Source of the DNA: Amia ocellicauda
Taxonomy: Eukaryota; Chordata; Actinopteri; Amiiformes; Amiidae
Length of the DNA stretch: 64,000 bases
Direction: 5' to 3'
Assembly: GCF_036373705.1 (NCBI RefSeq)
Contig: NC_089855.1
Span: 9,877,219 to 9,941,218, forward strand
The stretch's first letter is position 1, and every line of letters begins with the position of its first letter. The position numbers and the translations under genes are program-made. Positions 24,910 through 36,989 of the stretch are shown piece after piece. The notes beneath the pieces were generated by a model. The model was not told where the DNA came from. It saw nothing but the letters and a program-made list of their open reading frames with translations, and did not search any database.

Positions 24910-27652
24910 CACTCACCTAAAGGATTATTAGGAACACCATACTAATACTGTGTTTGACCCCCTTTCGCCTTCAGAACTGCCTTAATTCTACGTGGCATTG
25001 ATTCAACAAGGTGCTGAAAGCATTCTTTAGAAATGTTGGCCCATATTGATAGGATAGCATCTTGCAGTTGATGGAGATTTGTGGGATGCACATCCAGGGC
25101 ACGAAGCTCCCGTTCCACCACATCCCAAAGATGCTCTATTGGGTTGAGATCTGGTGACTGTGGGGGCCAGTTTAGTACAGTGAACTCATTGTCATGTTCA
25201 AGAAACCAATTTGAAATGATTCGACCTTTGTGACATGGTGCATTATCCTGCTGGAAGTAGCCATCAGAGGATGGGTACATGGTGGTCATAAAGGGATGGA
25301 CATGGTCAGAAACAATGCTCAGGTAGGCCGTGGCATTTAAACGATGCCCAATTGGCACTAAGGGGCCTGAAGTGTGCCAAGAAAACATCCCCCACACCAT
25401 TACACCACCACCACCAGCCTGCACAGTGGTAACAAGGCATGATGGATCCATGTTCTCATTCTGTTTACGCCAAATTCTGACTCCACCATCTGAATGTCTC
25501 AACAGAAATCGAGACTCATCAGACCAGGCAACATTTTTCCAGTCTTCAACTGTCCAATTTTGGTGAGCTTGTGCAAATTGTAGCCTCTTTTTCCTATTTG
25601 TAGCGGAGATGAGTGGTACCCGGTGGGGTCTTCTGCTGTTGTAGCCCATCTGCCTCAAGGTTGTACGTGTTGTGGCTTCACAAATGCTTTGCTGCATACC
25701 TCGGTTGTAACGAGTGGTTATTTCAGTCAAAGTTGCTCTTCTATCAGCTTGAATAAGTCGGCCCATTCTCCTCTGACCTCTAGCATCAACAAGGCATTTC
25801 CGCCCACAGGACTGCCGCATACTGGATGTTTTTCCCTTTTCACACCATTCTTTGTAAACCCTAGAAATGGTTGTGCGTGAAAATCCCAGTAACTGAGCAG
25901 ATTGTGAAATACTCAGACCGGCCCGTCTGGCACCAACAATCATGCCACGCTCAAAATTGCTTAAATCACCTTTCTTTCCCATTCAGACATTCAGTTTGGA
26001 GTTCAGAAGATTGTCTTGACCAGGACCACACCCCTAAATGCATTGAAGCAACTGCCATGTGATTGGTTGGTTAGATAATTGCATTAATGAGAAATTGAAC
26101 AGGTGTTCCTAATAATCCTTTAGGTGAGTGTATATATATATATACAAATGTACATAATTCAGCTCACAGGTCTTGGTCGATATTAAAGGTCTTACCCTGT
26201 AAGGACACAATCTGGAGCCAAAGATTGTCTTCAGAGAACTGATCAGTTTCTCATGAAGGTCCCTGTTCAGGCCTTCAAAATGGCTACATGCTAAAATGAC
26301 AATTTCCTTGGGATGGGATGTGAGCCACAAGGCAACCTCCTTTAGGACCTCCTGCAAAACATGAATAGGCATAATTTTCAAAATGAAACATTATCAAAGG
26401 AGCAGTCAAACTGAACAATAAAAGAACAATAATAAATCCATCATACAGCCAAAATATAACAGATTTCTTCCATAGAAAAGTGTTGAATCAGTGTGCCTGC
26501 GGTACACCTGTGTACTGAGTACGTTTTTAGAACAAATGTAAAGAGGATATTGTCAGAAAGTGGAAGCTATTGGAAACTTGCTGTATAATCTGCATCTGAG
26601 TACTGCACACACACTAGAATTAGTTTTGCTCTCCACATTCCTCAGGCTATTGATGTCACTCACATCGGCATTCACAAGTAAAAATAAAACTGCAGATGTC
26701 CCGGGCTCACTCACCCTGACTGTCCGAATGGTGTAGACCACGTGAGTGTAGTACAGATCATCGGAAGAGTCCTGTGGTTTGTGAGCAATTCTCAGGTCGA
26801 AATAGCGAATCCCTTCTGTCAGCTGTTCCACAATGTTCTTCTCCTATTGAACCACAAAGGAACAATTGATACCTCACATACATTGCTATATTATTCAGTT
26901 CATTAATAACAATTACATTTACAATAGGTCATTTTCTCTGAATGGCTTGAAATGTCCTTTAATCTTTTCCCAAATTACTAGCACCCACCTCAGAGTTCTT
27001 TTGGACAGTTACATATGGACATTTATGATTCAATAATCTGTGTGTGTTTGATGATGGCTCTGGATGCAGACAGACAGTCTGTGTCAATATAAACAATGGA
27101 CTACCTTATCATAAACTGCCGATATCAGTGACACAAGAAAAGATACAGACCTGCGTTGTTGCCCATTTATAAATAACTGGCCGGGTGATGCATGGGAAGA
27201 CCTTGTCCATGCTCTTCAATACTGCAGATTCAGACCTGATCAGGGGAGACTCCATATCCAAACAGTAACTCAAAGCATCATGACTTCCTGAAACCACACG
27301 TTTCTTTAATGAGGTTGACTGAGAAAAAGCCTGTAATGAATTGATTCAAGTGATTTTCTTTTTCTCCTGTGCAGATAACATGATCAGCTATAAATGATAA
27401 CTCTCAGCTAGACCTGCCTTGTTGGGTTGCCACTCCTTCAGCCAGCACTTCACAATAATCAGGGTTGTGGTGCCAGCAGGCTTGCCGATCTTTTCTCAAA
27501 TGTACCCTACAGGTGGAAACATAATAGTCTGGCAACACTGGATACCAGCTGCCCCTACCTGGGATGGCGAGGGTGTACAGAGCCATGTCCCAGAGTTGTT
27601 CAGGCAGCTGAGACATCCAGTCCTCATACTTGCCGCTTCCAGGAGATGCCAT
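23260..27652 (-). CDS. PLCXD1: PLCXD1 paralogue A (PI-PLC X-domain protein)
   Basis: Single-domain phosphatidylinositol-specific phospholipase C X-box protein. Coding exons in transcript order: 27559-27652, 27151-27287, 26715-26843, 26196-26351, 24523-24703, 23260-23525; GT-AG junctions, 320 aa (human PLCXD1 323). Catalytic-type residues are present: H34-D35 in IPGSHD, D93 and R95 in FDLR, and H111 in THVVYT. Other family blocks are HPKEIVILACSHFEGL, QVIVSYED, YWWANK, GGFFVAGLNLT and NIIAGDFIG. No signal peptide or membrane segment is seen. It lies next to GTPBP6 as in the human pseudoautosomal region. The intron between exons 4 and 5 contains an intact Tc1-like transposon in the same orientation. 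It is closest to paralogue B. Confidence 0.94.
24025..24050. repeat. (GA)n microsatellite
   Basis: A run of about 13 GA units lies in the last intron of PLCXD paralogue A and ends in a purine-rich tail. Confidence 0.9.
24872..24909. repeat. (TA)n microsatellite at transposon edge
   Basis: An alternating TA run directly abuts the left end of the Tc1-like element that starts at 24910; a shorter TA run follows its right end at 26131-26142. Tc1/mariner elements insert at TA, so the run is a natural target. Confidence 0.9.
24910..26130 (-). mobile_element. Intact Tc1/mariner transposon, DD36E type, copy 1
   Basis: A complete 1221-base element in PLCXD-A intron 4. The terminal inverted repeats begin CACTCACCTAAAGGATTATT and match each other closely over about 30 bases. 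The element is flanked by TA on both sides. It carries one uninterrupted transposase gene on the minus strand. A second, nearly identical copy with a broken gene lies at 49974-51193. Confidence 0.95.
24942..25982 (-). CDS. Tc1/mariner DD36E transposase, intact
   Basis: A 346-aa transposase with no stop or frameshift. The N-terminal paired-type helix-turn-helix region (about residues 7-110) is followed by an RRPHR motif at about 117-121. The catalytic triad is D155 (VAWSDES), D246 (QQDNAPCH) and E283 (NPIEHLW), with 36 residues between the last two. That spacing is DD36E, not the 34 of classical Tc1. DD36E is the spacing described for the Incomer family, which is known from several vertebrates; membership is inferred from spacing alone. 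All residues needed for catalysis are present, so the copy may be active if expressed. It serves the element, not the host gene it sits in. Confidence 0.95.
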   Translation of the reverse strand: MGKKGDLSNFERGMIVGARRAGLSISQSAQLLGFSRTTISRVYKEWCEKGKTSSMRQSCGRKCLVDARGQRRMGRLIQADRRATLTEITTRYNRGMQQSICEATTRTTLRQMGYNSRRPHRVPLISATNRKKRLQFAQAHQNWTVEDWKNVAWSDESRFLLRHSDGGVRIWRKQNENMDPSCLVTTVQAGGGGVMVWGMFSWHTSGPLVPIGHRLNATAYLSIVSDHVHPFMTTMYPSSDGYFQQDNAPCHKGRIISNWFLEHDNEFTVLNWPPQSPDLNPIEHLWDVVERELRALDVHPTNLHQLQDAILSIWANISKECFQHLVESMPRRIKAVLKAKGGQTQY

Positions 27653-28967
27653 GCTTTAATGATCTGCAAGACGTGTTTAGAGTTAGACCTTATACCTAAT
27701 ACAACTAAAGTATAACATGCGTGCGGTAACATAAACCTAGCTAGTATAGGGCTGTGGATGGACCTAAGTGTCAGAGAAGGAGGAGACAGTGAAACACTAA
27801 AACTGCACTGTATTTCCTACCAGAGAGGTGTAGAGATCCTGCAGAAATGCAACCAATTCCAGGTAACTTCTCAAGTCAGAGCTCCGGAGCTCTCAGGCTG
27901 TGCACCATCATTAAACAGCTGCAACAAATGTAATCAAAATGTCAATAAAGCAAACCTGGAGTCATCGTCTAAGGTTCTTCCTATTTCCTGCTGGGTTATG
28001 TTTAGTATTTCATAAGTTATGCAGCAAACCCAGTCTCAGGGACCGTCTACAAAGTACCAACACACGGCAGACTAAAGCCAAGGCAGGCGTATGTTAATGT
28101 CACACCAGACTTTCATATTCTGAACTGCTCGATCTATTGTCATTCAATAAATGTATGATACATATATAAATAATAATACTAATAATGTATGTCACCACAG
28201 AGACACAGGGGACAATGATAATAACATTGCTTGAAATAATTTCTGAGGTTGGAGATGAAACGCGTATATTCTTTTAAGCATGTTATTGTTTGATGTACAC
28301 GTGTAGATGCTTTTTAAATTTGTTCCGTAGATAATTGTAAACTTGAGCCATATACCGTCTATTACACAATCATTTGTTTTCGTTTTTTATTTGCTTTTTG
28401 CAAGTTGTATTAATGGTTGTGGGTTTATTGTACACTATTGTCAACCCATGTGTGTTTTATTCTAGTATGTCACTTGAGTGTAATGCTATTTATTTTTGCT
28501 AAATGGCTATGTATAGAAAGGATGATTGAACTGCACAAGTCGGTACAGGGGGCTTAAGTGCTCATGTAATGAATTTATATGAATTATATAGGTTGCTCAG
28601 ACGAGATTAAAAGCCACCTGACACCGGCATGCCTCCCTAGTTTCAGTGCGAGTGTTCTGGGGGCCTGATACCTGCAGTGATCGGATCAGCCGGGTTAAGG
28701 TTTACCTCCTCTTATGGATCTGTATTAACACTGACTTCTGTACTGCTTTTACCAGGACAGACGTGGAGTGTGATTTGTGATTATGGTGCAGTCACGGCTC
28801 TCCGACAGGCAGGCCTTTAAATGGAATCTTACCTGGGAGTCTATTGTCTTGTTGATTCTAACATTCTTCTCTCATTGTATTCTTTTTTAGGGTCAAACAG
28901 CATTTCTTTACTTTGTTTCGCTGTTTCTTTAGATTTTGTTGGTTTTATTGATGTGTTTTCCAGTGGA

Positions 28968-29748
28968 GGATACTACCCAGAGGGGGAGGGGACCTATGTC
29001 ATCACCATGGCATCACAGAAGTTGCCTAACAAAGCTGCCTATAGGCCACTGCGCTCTGTCACTCAATCAGCCCTCCCCTATTTATTTTTCACTTTCACTG
29101 TCAGACTTGAGTTGAAAGATACCCCTTTCTTCTATATTAATATGTATATTAATACAGAAAAACTGTCTATTACTAGCTAAGCCAAAAAATGATTGTATTG
29201 ATTTTCCACACACAGGGCTCTGAGCACTTGGTGGCAGGGTTTCCCGCAGTGCTGTTCAGGCCAGGCAGCATCGATTTGTGGCCAGATGGGCTGCTTGGCC
29301 TGAATAACCCTGTGGGAAACCCTGCAAAAAAAAAAAGTAAAAAAATAAAGAAATAAACTTTAAACCACAAGCGCACATGCTCTGCCCCCAAGCTCTCGTT
29401 TGCCATGGCTAATCCCCCTCTACTAACAAACCCCCAGCTCAAATATCGCCCCCCCGCTGGACAATTCAGTAATGCAGTATCGGACCGTCTTGCCTGTGCA
29501 CAGTCCTAAGGGAAACTCTGTGTGGTGCATTCTGGCCCCCTGACTGACATCTGTGCGGCTGTGAAGTGCTTTCATTCGGTTTTACAGACTAGATGTGATG
29601 GGACTGGCTTCCTCAATGGGGAATCAAGCAGGGGAGGGCTGCTCGAGTGACAGCGTACAGTGGCCTATAGGCAGCTTTGTTAGATCACTTCCATTCACAA
29701 ATCCCATGGTAATGATATGGGCCCCTTTCCCCCTTAGGGAAGTATCCC
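28968..29748. mobile_element. Foldback-like element with arms of about 115 bases
   Basis: The left arm (28968-29080) and right arm (29630-29748) are imperfect reverse complements. The best-matching core is AACAAAGCTGCCTATAGGCC in the left arm (near 29027) and its exact reverse in the right arm (near 29680). The outer ends share GGATACT-CCC. No transposase and no clear target duplication were found. The interior holds a separate palindrome at 29235-29324. Confidence 0.7.
29235..29324. repeat. Nested palindrome with hAT-like CAGGGTTTCCC ends
   Basis: A 90-base imperfect hairpin begins CAGGGTTTCCC and ends GGGAAACCCTG, with CAGGCCA-GCAGC paired inside. The ends look like those of small hAT elements, but the flanking 8 bases do not match each other, so it may be a decayed element or part of the surrounding foldback structure. 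Confidence 0.6.
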
Positions 29749-30239
29749 ATTTCGTGGATAACCAGGGTTGAATTCACAACCTATAATTTTCATGGTTGAG
29801 CACTGCATTGATTTATCCATTTGGGTTTGGCATATCCCATTACGTTCTGTGTACTAAACCGTTTTGAGTATTTCTTTATTATTTTTCATTTAACTCTTTC
29901 ATAGCTCCGGAGATCCATGGGTGTTCTTATGAGTGCCAAGATTCCTTCCACCTAGTGGTATCCAGCGGTACTGCAATGCCAGATTATTTTTCCTCTCCAT
30001 GATGAAACCCATGCATTTGCACTCATGGCTGTTTCAAATCGCTGCCAGATGACACAACCTGGAGTCCTTGTGATTTGAACCAATGATCATAAACTGCTTC
30101 CTAGTGCGAGGGCAAGTTGCTGCTGGTGTTGGATGAAACTTGGTGCTCCGAGGAATGAAGACACCTTCACGAGGTTCATTGGCTTCAGTGAGTCTGCTAA
30201 GCTTTATGGATGTTGATGTTTGTGGAATGCATGTTTAAA

Positions 30240-30240
<1 letters not shown>

Positions 30241-30272
<32 letters not shown>
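30241..30272. repeat. (AAT)n microsatellite
   Basis: Ten to eleven AAT units in intergenic DNA. Confidence 0.95.
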
Positions 30273-31881
30273 TGTCACAGAGATCCTTTTGTGATGTGTA
30301 GCTATTTTTTGTGTCACGCCTATCATGCGTTAATTGTTTTTAATTACTGCATTAACAATAGCAATGAATTAAAATGTGTACCTGTACTGTTCTTCAGTTT
30401 TTTTTCCACAGCAGTCAGATGTAACGCAAACTCTTAGAAACTCTCTAATGAACTTTGTAAATATTAGATTTTATAGCTGCCTCCGTGGTGTTCATTTATT
30501 TAAAAGGGACTTGTGTGGGGAATCTCCATTTTGAGATTTATATCGTAAATGAATTCAGTCTTTGGTGATATTGAGGCTTTTCTTGCCCCAGGTAATATCA
30601 GAGGTGGCGTAGTCACATTTGATCTGACAACCATAGCCCCCTCCCCCCGAAATTCAAACTCGTCTGGTCTCGCATTACTTTTTTCTTTGCCTGAAGCTCA
30701 GCAGATTAACTTAACTCCACTCCTGCTGAGTGACGCCTCCTTTCTCTATACACATTACAAAGGGAGCTGAAAGCTGAAAAGCAGAATATAAACCTCAGGA
30801 TCCTCCTATGGGGTTGGGAACTGCTATGCTCAGCTCCAAGCAAATGTCAATGCAAGACCAGGCAAGACCTTTTACTGACGTCAGGAAAACAGTGTTTCGT
30901 TGCAGTCTTGTGTGTTTACTGGTATTGGTAATGTGAACAATATGCTTTCCACCCCCCTCCCCAAAGGTCACTGTGAAAAAAGGTAACAAACTTCACAAAA
31001 GAACATACGCCAACATCGTGGATAACGTGTTTACACACTCGGACACACAGCATACAGACTTTACACAGTTTTTTATTAATTCTGCACTGACAGTCTCCCA
31101 CATAAAGGCATAGTTAATTAAACTACTATCTTGATAATACGCAGTATATACATATGTCATGTGTACACATTATTATATTACATATGTCACTATAATAGCT
31201 GCAGTTTTATTCTACTAAGGATATTGTAAGAGTCACCTATGATGCACTGTGCCATGGTTCTCTATGTATTCTAGGATTTTTAATTCACCGAATGAAAAGC
31301 AGGACACACGATAAAGATTTGCTGATGTCAAAGGACATCAGTTTAGAGTACACAGAGGACTGACTAATAAACAAGTGACCTTCTGCAGTTTTCTTCTGAA
31401 AATACTTACAGAAAATATCCCCTAATCACTCCCCTTATAAAACACCAAAAAAAACCTTAGTGTCATTCTGAAAGCAGCTCGTGATGATTATGCATGGGAG
31501 AATTAGTGTACAGTATTACAGTAAAAAGAGTTTTGTGAATACATGGAAGACTGAATTCAAAGCAAACAACCTATTCTTTCATTTCCTACATAGACTGTAC
31601 ATTTCTATGATATCTTATGCATTTAACAACATTTTTTTGATGATAGAGAGGAAGTGGTATGCTGCTATTTTATCAGTTTTAGTTACTAAGCGTTAATTAA
31701 CCCACATGAGTCGGCACATCCCCGTATTTGAGACACACCAGAGTGTGTGTGTTGTCTATGTAGAAACTGTTTTGTTTCCGGCTGACAATTAAAGCAGTTA
31801 CTATTGCTTTGTTCCCTGTTCATATTTCTATACTAAAGTGATCTGGGAACAAAAGGAGAGAAAAAAAAAAGCATTTCAGTG

Positions 31882-34800
31882 TCAGGAGAGCGTAACAATA
31901 TCTGGTTCCAAAAGTTTCTGGTTGAGATGAATGACATCGGAAGCAAAGTTATTTATTCCGACAAAATCCTCACAAATTATATTTAAACATGCTTTGCCTG
32001 GTCCAGGAGACTGCTTGCCAATCCATTCCAAGAAAGAGCTGTAACTGTGTTGCGTCATGGTCTTAAGTGAAGCACGGGGATGCAGGATTACATACTGAGT
32101 GTTTTCCGTGAGGTTGAGACCAGCCACAAAGAATCCCCCTGTAAAGTATAAGGACAGTCAGTCAATTGCTGACAATTACTGTAACACTTACCCAGCACCA
32201 AGGGCTGAGGGCCACTTACAGAACCAGTGTGACTCGTGTGGTGCAGATCTGGAAACAACAATCTAGGAGATTTAAATAATAAAAACATTCTATATGTGGA
32301 TGGTAACTTATTTATAAAAAAAACATCATCTTCCCTGCAGAAGATGTATCATTATATTGTTTCATTTTAATACTGTAAAGCATTGTGGTCTTCCAGTTTC
32401 TGTTTTAGTTTTTCTTTTTCCCATGATGCTCAGCAGTTCCAGTTTCACACCATGGCCATAATCTTGTGGTAACAGATGACTAAGCACTTATGGAAACAAT
32501 CATAAATGATGAGAGGATTCACAGCCTTAAATCTACTGTAAATGGAGCTTTAATTATTGCTCCACACCTTTACAAAAGGCAGTGTTTACACGTAATGATG
32601 ATAAAATTGTCTCTCCAGCACAGACCTATAATGTATATATGAATTAGAAACTACAGCTCATTTGTGCCCTATGACTCTCGGGTAACAAACTCTTAAGACT
32701 CTAATATTCCAATTAAACCATTTAATCTCCACAATGAAAATACTAGAGAGCGCTTTAGGGACAAGTCACTGGTTCATTCAACCTTATAATAACCCCAGTT
32801 AGGAAGGAGATGCAGCACCAGAATTACATTTATGTAGCTTGCCAGTATAGCATTTTTTTATTTTAAATCATTGACCAACCTGGTCGTCCCTTTTGTTTCT
32901 GTTGCTCTAGATACTGGAGCACATCTTGTGGATCCACTTGGTTTGCCCACCAGTACGGGATGACTGGCCACAGCTCCTTGTGTCTTTTAATAAGTGCACT
33001 GTCATCGTAGGAGATTATGACCTGGTATCCCAGACGCCAGAAGCTCCGCAGCGTGAGGGTCTCCTGAAGCTCCTGATCAGATCCAGAGTTAACCCGTTAA
33101 CACAAAGTGGTTTCAATAAACCCACTTCCACCCACTTCAACCAGAGTATTTACACAAGCACAAGAACTCAAGGTTTTTGGACTAACCATAATATCTACAT
33201 AATATGTAGTGCACAGTCTCTGGAAATGTATCAGAATATTGGAAAAAACGGCTTTGGCATGGACCTTGTTAATGGAAGAAAGGATAAAATCTTTCTTTGA
33301 GTATAGATTTGTATAATATATCGAAAACTTACACCACACATGATAATTGTGTGTCTGGCTAAAGTATACTTTCTTCTCATTTGTTTACCTTTCCAGTCAA
33401 TTTGTTGGTGACACCATAAACCACAGATTCTCTAATCCTTCCACGTCTTGTATAAATGTGCGTCTCACCATATAGGGGCAGATTTTGTCTCCAAACAGCT
33501 GCTTCATGAAGAAAACGAGGTTCTCGTGGAGCTCATTGCTCAGCCCCTCAAAATGGGAGCACGCCAAAATGACAATCTCTTTAGGATGGCATGTCAGCCA
33601 CTGGGCGATGTCTTTGAGTGCCTCCTAAACAGAGATCAAAACACTTTTTCAAAACAGTATTTGCAATCAAACATTTTGTTTTGGATGGGTTATGATGGGG
33701 AGGACAAACTGCCTCCTGGGTCCAACGCACCTGCACTGTCATAAGAGTGTACACCCCATGGGCAAAATACAGGTTGTCCGAGGTATCGTGCTTCTTGTGT
33801 GTGATCCGAAAATCGAAGTACCGCATCCCTGAATCCAGCTGCTCAGCGATACTGTGTGCCTGTGAAACCCAAAACATCCTATGAACAAGAAAAAAACTTC
33901 TGTGCGGACGTGCAGTACAGCATGTTGGCCAATAACCTGTTTCAACCCTTAAAATTCCTGTCTTATCGATCAAAAATGTTTAGTTATGTGTACATGCGAT
34001 CAAAGTAGTATTTTCTCTATTAAAAAAAATTATGCAGAACAGAAACACAGTATCAGTGGACACACCTGTATTTACAATGGATTGAGAAAGAAAACTGTGT
34101 CATTTGTTACTGGTAGAGGAAGCTAAAGCAGGATGTTGCAATGTACATGTTTTTGTTCAACAAAGGGACATATTTTATGAAACATAAACAATTGCTAGCA
34201 AACCCAAAGTCAAATAGGTAAAAGTGTACGTGGGTGGGCAATGGTCATACCTGAGCTGTTCCCCATTTGTAAAGACAGGGTCGTGTGAAGCAGGGCATGA
34301 TGTAGTCCAGGGCTTTGATCGTGAGAGGCTCGGACTCCTGCACCGGAGAACACATGTCCAGGCAGTAACTCATGGCATCATGGCTTCCTAAAGACATGAG
34401 CAATGACTCAAACCAGCTGCAGTAGAAAGTATTCACACATTTAATCTGATATACGTTAGAATGACTAGTATTGATCAGCAACTATAGTGAATTTATTCAG
34501 ATTCATTGTGGCTCATACAGGGTCCATGTGTGTAGCTGCCTTTCGGTCTAAGGTCTAGCAGACAGAGACACCCAGTTCTCAAAACATCTGATTTCCCTGC
34601 CTTGACACGTTCAGGGGATGAGCTAAACATGGCTATATTGATAATGAACTTTCCTGTTGTTTCTGAGAGTCGTCCACAAGCTTACACCAGAGGGTTTGAA
34701 ATATCTAAATCATCAGCTATATTGTTGATTACTCAGTAGCCAATACAATCTGTTAGCCTTGCATATGAATCAGTACTGAATGCATATCCATTGATTTTTC

Positions 34801-35280
34801 CAAATTATTCCTGTAGACTTTTCTCTGTTCACTGTCAAGGCCTCAACATATATACAACTCCCGTCTCTCCATATTATTTTATTATGATTCTATAATAAAG
34901 ATCTTATTGATTTACTGTGGTCTTGTGGATTCCTTACACATCACATTTCTTTCTTACAATTATTCCGCTGGGATTAATTTAGTTCATTTAATTGAATAAA
35001 CATTGTTGATTCGACTATACATATTTATTAGCTGTTTTAGAGTTTGACTGCAATTATTTCAAATCAAAAACTCTCATATTTTCCTTAGCTATAGCACCCC
35101 TTTAAATTGCAACTGTAAAAGTTTAAAGAAATTCCTTCATGTGTTACAAAATGTATTTCACCCACCAGGGATGGCAAGGTGGTATAGGGGTTTATCCCAG
35201 AGTTGTTCTGGCAGCTGAGACATCCAGTCTGGGCAGCTCTGGGTTGGTGTCCCGGGAGGAATTTCTGGAATGTTAGCCAT
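31882..35280 (-). CDS. PLCXD1: PLCXD1 paralogue B (PI-PLC X-domain protein)
   Basis: Second tandem PI-PLC X-box gene. Coding exons in transcript order: 35166-35280, 34251-34387, 33731-33859, 33469-33624, 32880-33063, 31882-32138; 325 aa. Exon phases are identical to paralogue A and exons 2, 3 and 4 have the same lengths, which shows a tandem duplication rather than retroposition. Catalytic-type residues are retained: H41-D42 (GSHDAMSY), D100 and R102 (FDFR), H118 (FAHGVYT). The first exon (PDWMSQLPEQLWD) is nearly the same as in A. The C-terminus (NNFASDVIHLNQKLLE) resembles human PLCXD1. The presumed promoter around 35.8 kb contains a consensus ISRE. Whether A or B is the true PLCXD1 orthologue cannot be decided here. 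Confidence 0.94.
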
Positions 35281-35813
35281 CCCTCAAAACTGAAGACAGA
35301 AATGTAGTACACATTAACACACGCACCTTAGCTATTTTGCCTAGCTGAAAGGGGAAAGCAAACAGCTAAAGACTTTGAGATGACAAGTTATATCCAGCGC
35401 TAATTCAAGAGTATGTCTAAGTCTTGCAACCTCAGTCATAATGAGTGTAATGTTATTCTCCTCAAACTCCTAGTCCCAGTCAAGCAAGAAAAGCTGCAGA
35501 GAACGATGCGCTCCACACATATGACACATATTAGAGACAGTAACCATTTGCATGAAAATATCACTGATTTACTGTGTCTATGTGTGCCCGCCAGGGTATA
35601 TATTACTTCTACCAGCTACAATGTAAAACAAACGTGTCATACCTGCCATTCGCCAGCAAAGCCTGCTATAATGGCATATGCAATTGCAGTTCAGTTTTCT
35701 TGCTTGCCCAATTTTTTTGCTTACCGCAATTGTGACGCTCCAGCTTCGGTCCTGTGAGCGAAGACATGAAAACACAGACTTGGCGACTCTGTGCAAATGC
35801 CTGCTTTCTCGAG

Positions 35814-35825
35814 AGTTTCCGTTTC
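35814..35825 (-). promoter_or_regulatory. Consensus ISRE upstream of PLCXD paralogue B
   Basis: On the minus strand the site reads GAAACGGAAACT, an exact match to the interferon-stimulated response element GAAANNGAAACT. It sits in a GC-richer stretch (about 35740-35860), 534 bases upstream of the ATG, where the promoter or a 5' UTR exon would be expected. I did not notice an equivalent site upstream of paralogues A or C. Confidence 0.45.
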
Positions 35826-36092
35826 GCGTCCCCGCCGGGGCTGTATTTAGGGACCGTCTGTGAAGTGCACATACAGCGCTGCTTGTTTACTCTCTTAGAC
35901 GTCTGTTAATCGATGTCATTCAAACATTTTTGCTTAAGATTCACGTATAATGGAATATGCACGTGTCGAAATTATGACGTCACCTGGGACTATAGCCGAA
36001 TATTATTTGTATTAGTTTAAGGATTCTCTGGTATTATTAATTTGATTATCCAATTACTGTACCGATACGTTATGTTACAGCCCTAACACATA

Positions 36093-36989
36093 CACCGATC
36101 AGCCATAACATTATGACCACCTGCCTAATAGTGTGTAGGTCCCCCTTTTGCCACCAAAACAGCCCTGACCCGTCGAGGCATGGACTCCACTAGACCTCTG
36201 AAGGTGTGCTGTGGTATCTGGCACCAAGACGTTAGCAGCAGATCCTTTAAGTCCTGTAAGTTGCGAGGTGGGACCTCCATGGATCGGACTTGTTTGTCCA
36301 GCACATCCCACAGATGCTCGATTGGATTGAGATCTGGGGAATTTGGAGGCCAAGTCAACACCTTGAACTCGTGATTCATCAGACCAGGCCACCTTCTTCC
36401 ATTGCTCCGTGGTCCAGTTCTGATGCTCACGTGCCCATTGTAGGCACTTTCGGCAGTGGACAGGGGTCAGCATGGGCACCCTGACTGGTCTGCGGCTACG
36501 CAGCCCCATACGCAACAAACTGCGATGCACTGTGTGTTCTGACACCTTTCTATCAGAACCAGCATTCACTTTTTCAGCAGTTTGAGCTACAGTAGCTCGT
36601 CTGTTGGATCGGACCACACGGGCCAGCCTTCGCTCCCCACGTGCATCAATGAGCCCTTGGCCGCCCATGACCCTGTCACCGGTTCACCACTTTTCCTTCC
36701 TTGGCCCACTTTGATAGGTACTGACCACTGCAGACCGGGAACACCCCACAACAGCTGCAGTTTTGGAGATGCTCTGACCCAGTTGTCTAGCCATCACAAT
36801 TTGGCCCTTGTCAAAGCCGCTCAGATCCTTACGCTGCCATTTTTTCCTGCTTCTAACACATCAACTTTGAGGACAAATTGTTCACTTGCTACCTAATATA
36901 TCCCACCCACTGACAGGTGCCATGATAACGAGATTATCAGTGTTATTCACTTCACCTGTCAGTGCTCATAATGTTATGGCTAATCGGTG
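36093..36989 (-). mobile_element. Tc1-like element, internally deleted, copy 1
   Basis: An 897-base element with ends CACCGATCAGCCATAACATT and its reverse, flanked by TA. The minus strand keeps the N-terminal DNA-binding part of a Tc1 transposase ([34 protein letters not shown]) and the C-terminal part (NSPDLNPIEHLWDVLD...MPRRVRAVLVAKGG). The piece between the first catalytic D and the residues before the final E is missing, so the second catalytic D is gone. It cannot move itself. It lies between PLCXD paralogues B and C. Confidence 0.9.

Larger units (their letters stand above)
27653..31881. other. Intergenic region between PLCXD paralogues A and B
   Basis: No gene is visible. The region includes the presumed 5' UTR and promoter of paralogue A (to about 28100), a long inverted-repeat element (28968-29748), an (AAT)n run, and the presumed 3' UTR of paralogue B (about 31200-31881). 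The 119-codon frame at 28821-29180 overlaps the inverted-repeat arm and has no protein-like features. Confidence 0.6.

Noticed and set aside
28821-29180. 119-codon + strand frame
   Set aside because: It overlaps an arm of the foldback element, is of low complexity and has no similarity to a known protein that I recognise.
30241-30272. Regular repeats considered as CRISPR-like arrays
   Set aside because: All tandem repeats in the window are simple microsatellites without unique spacers, and the DNA is clearly vertebrate.
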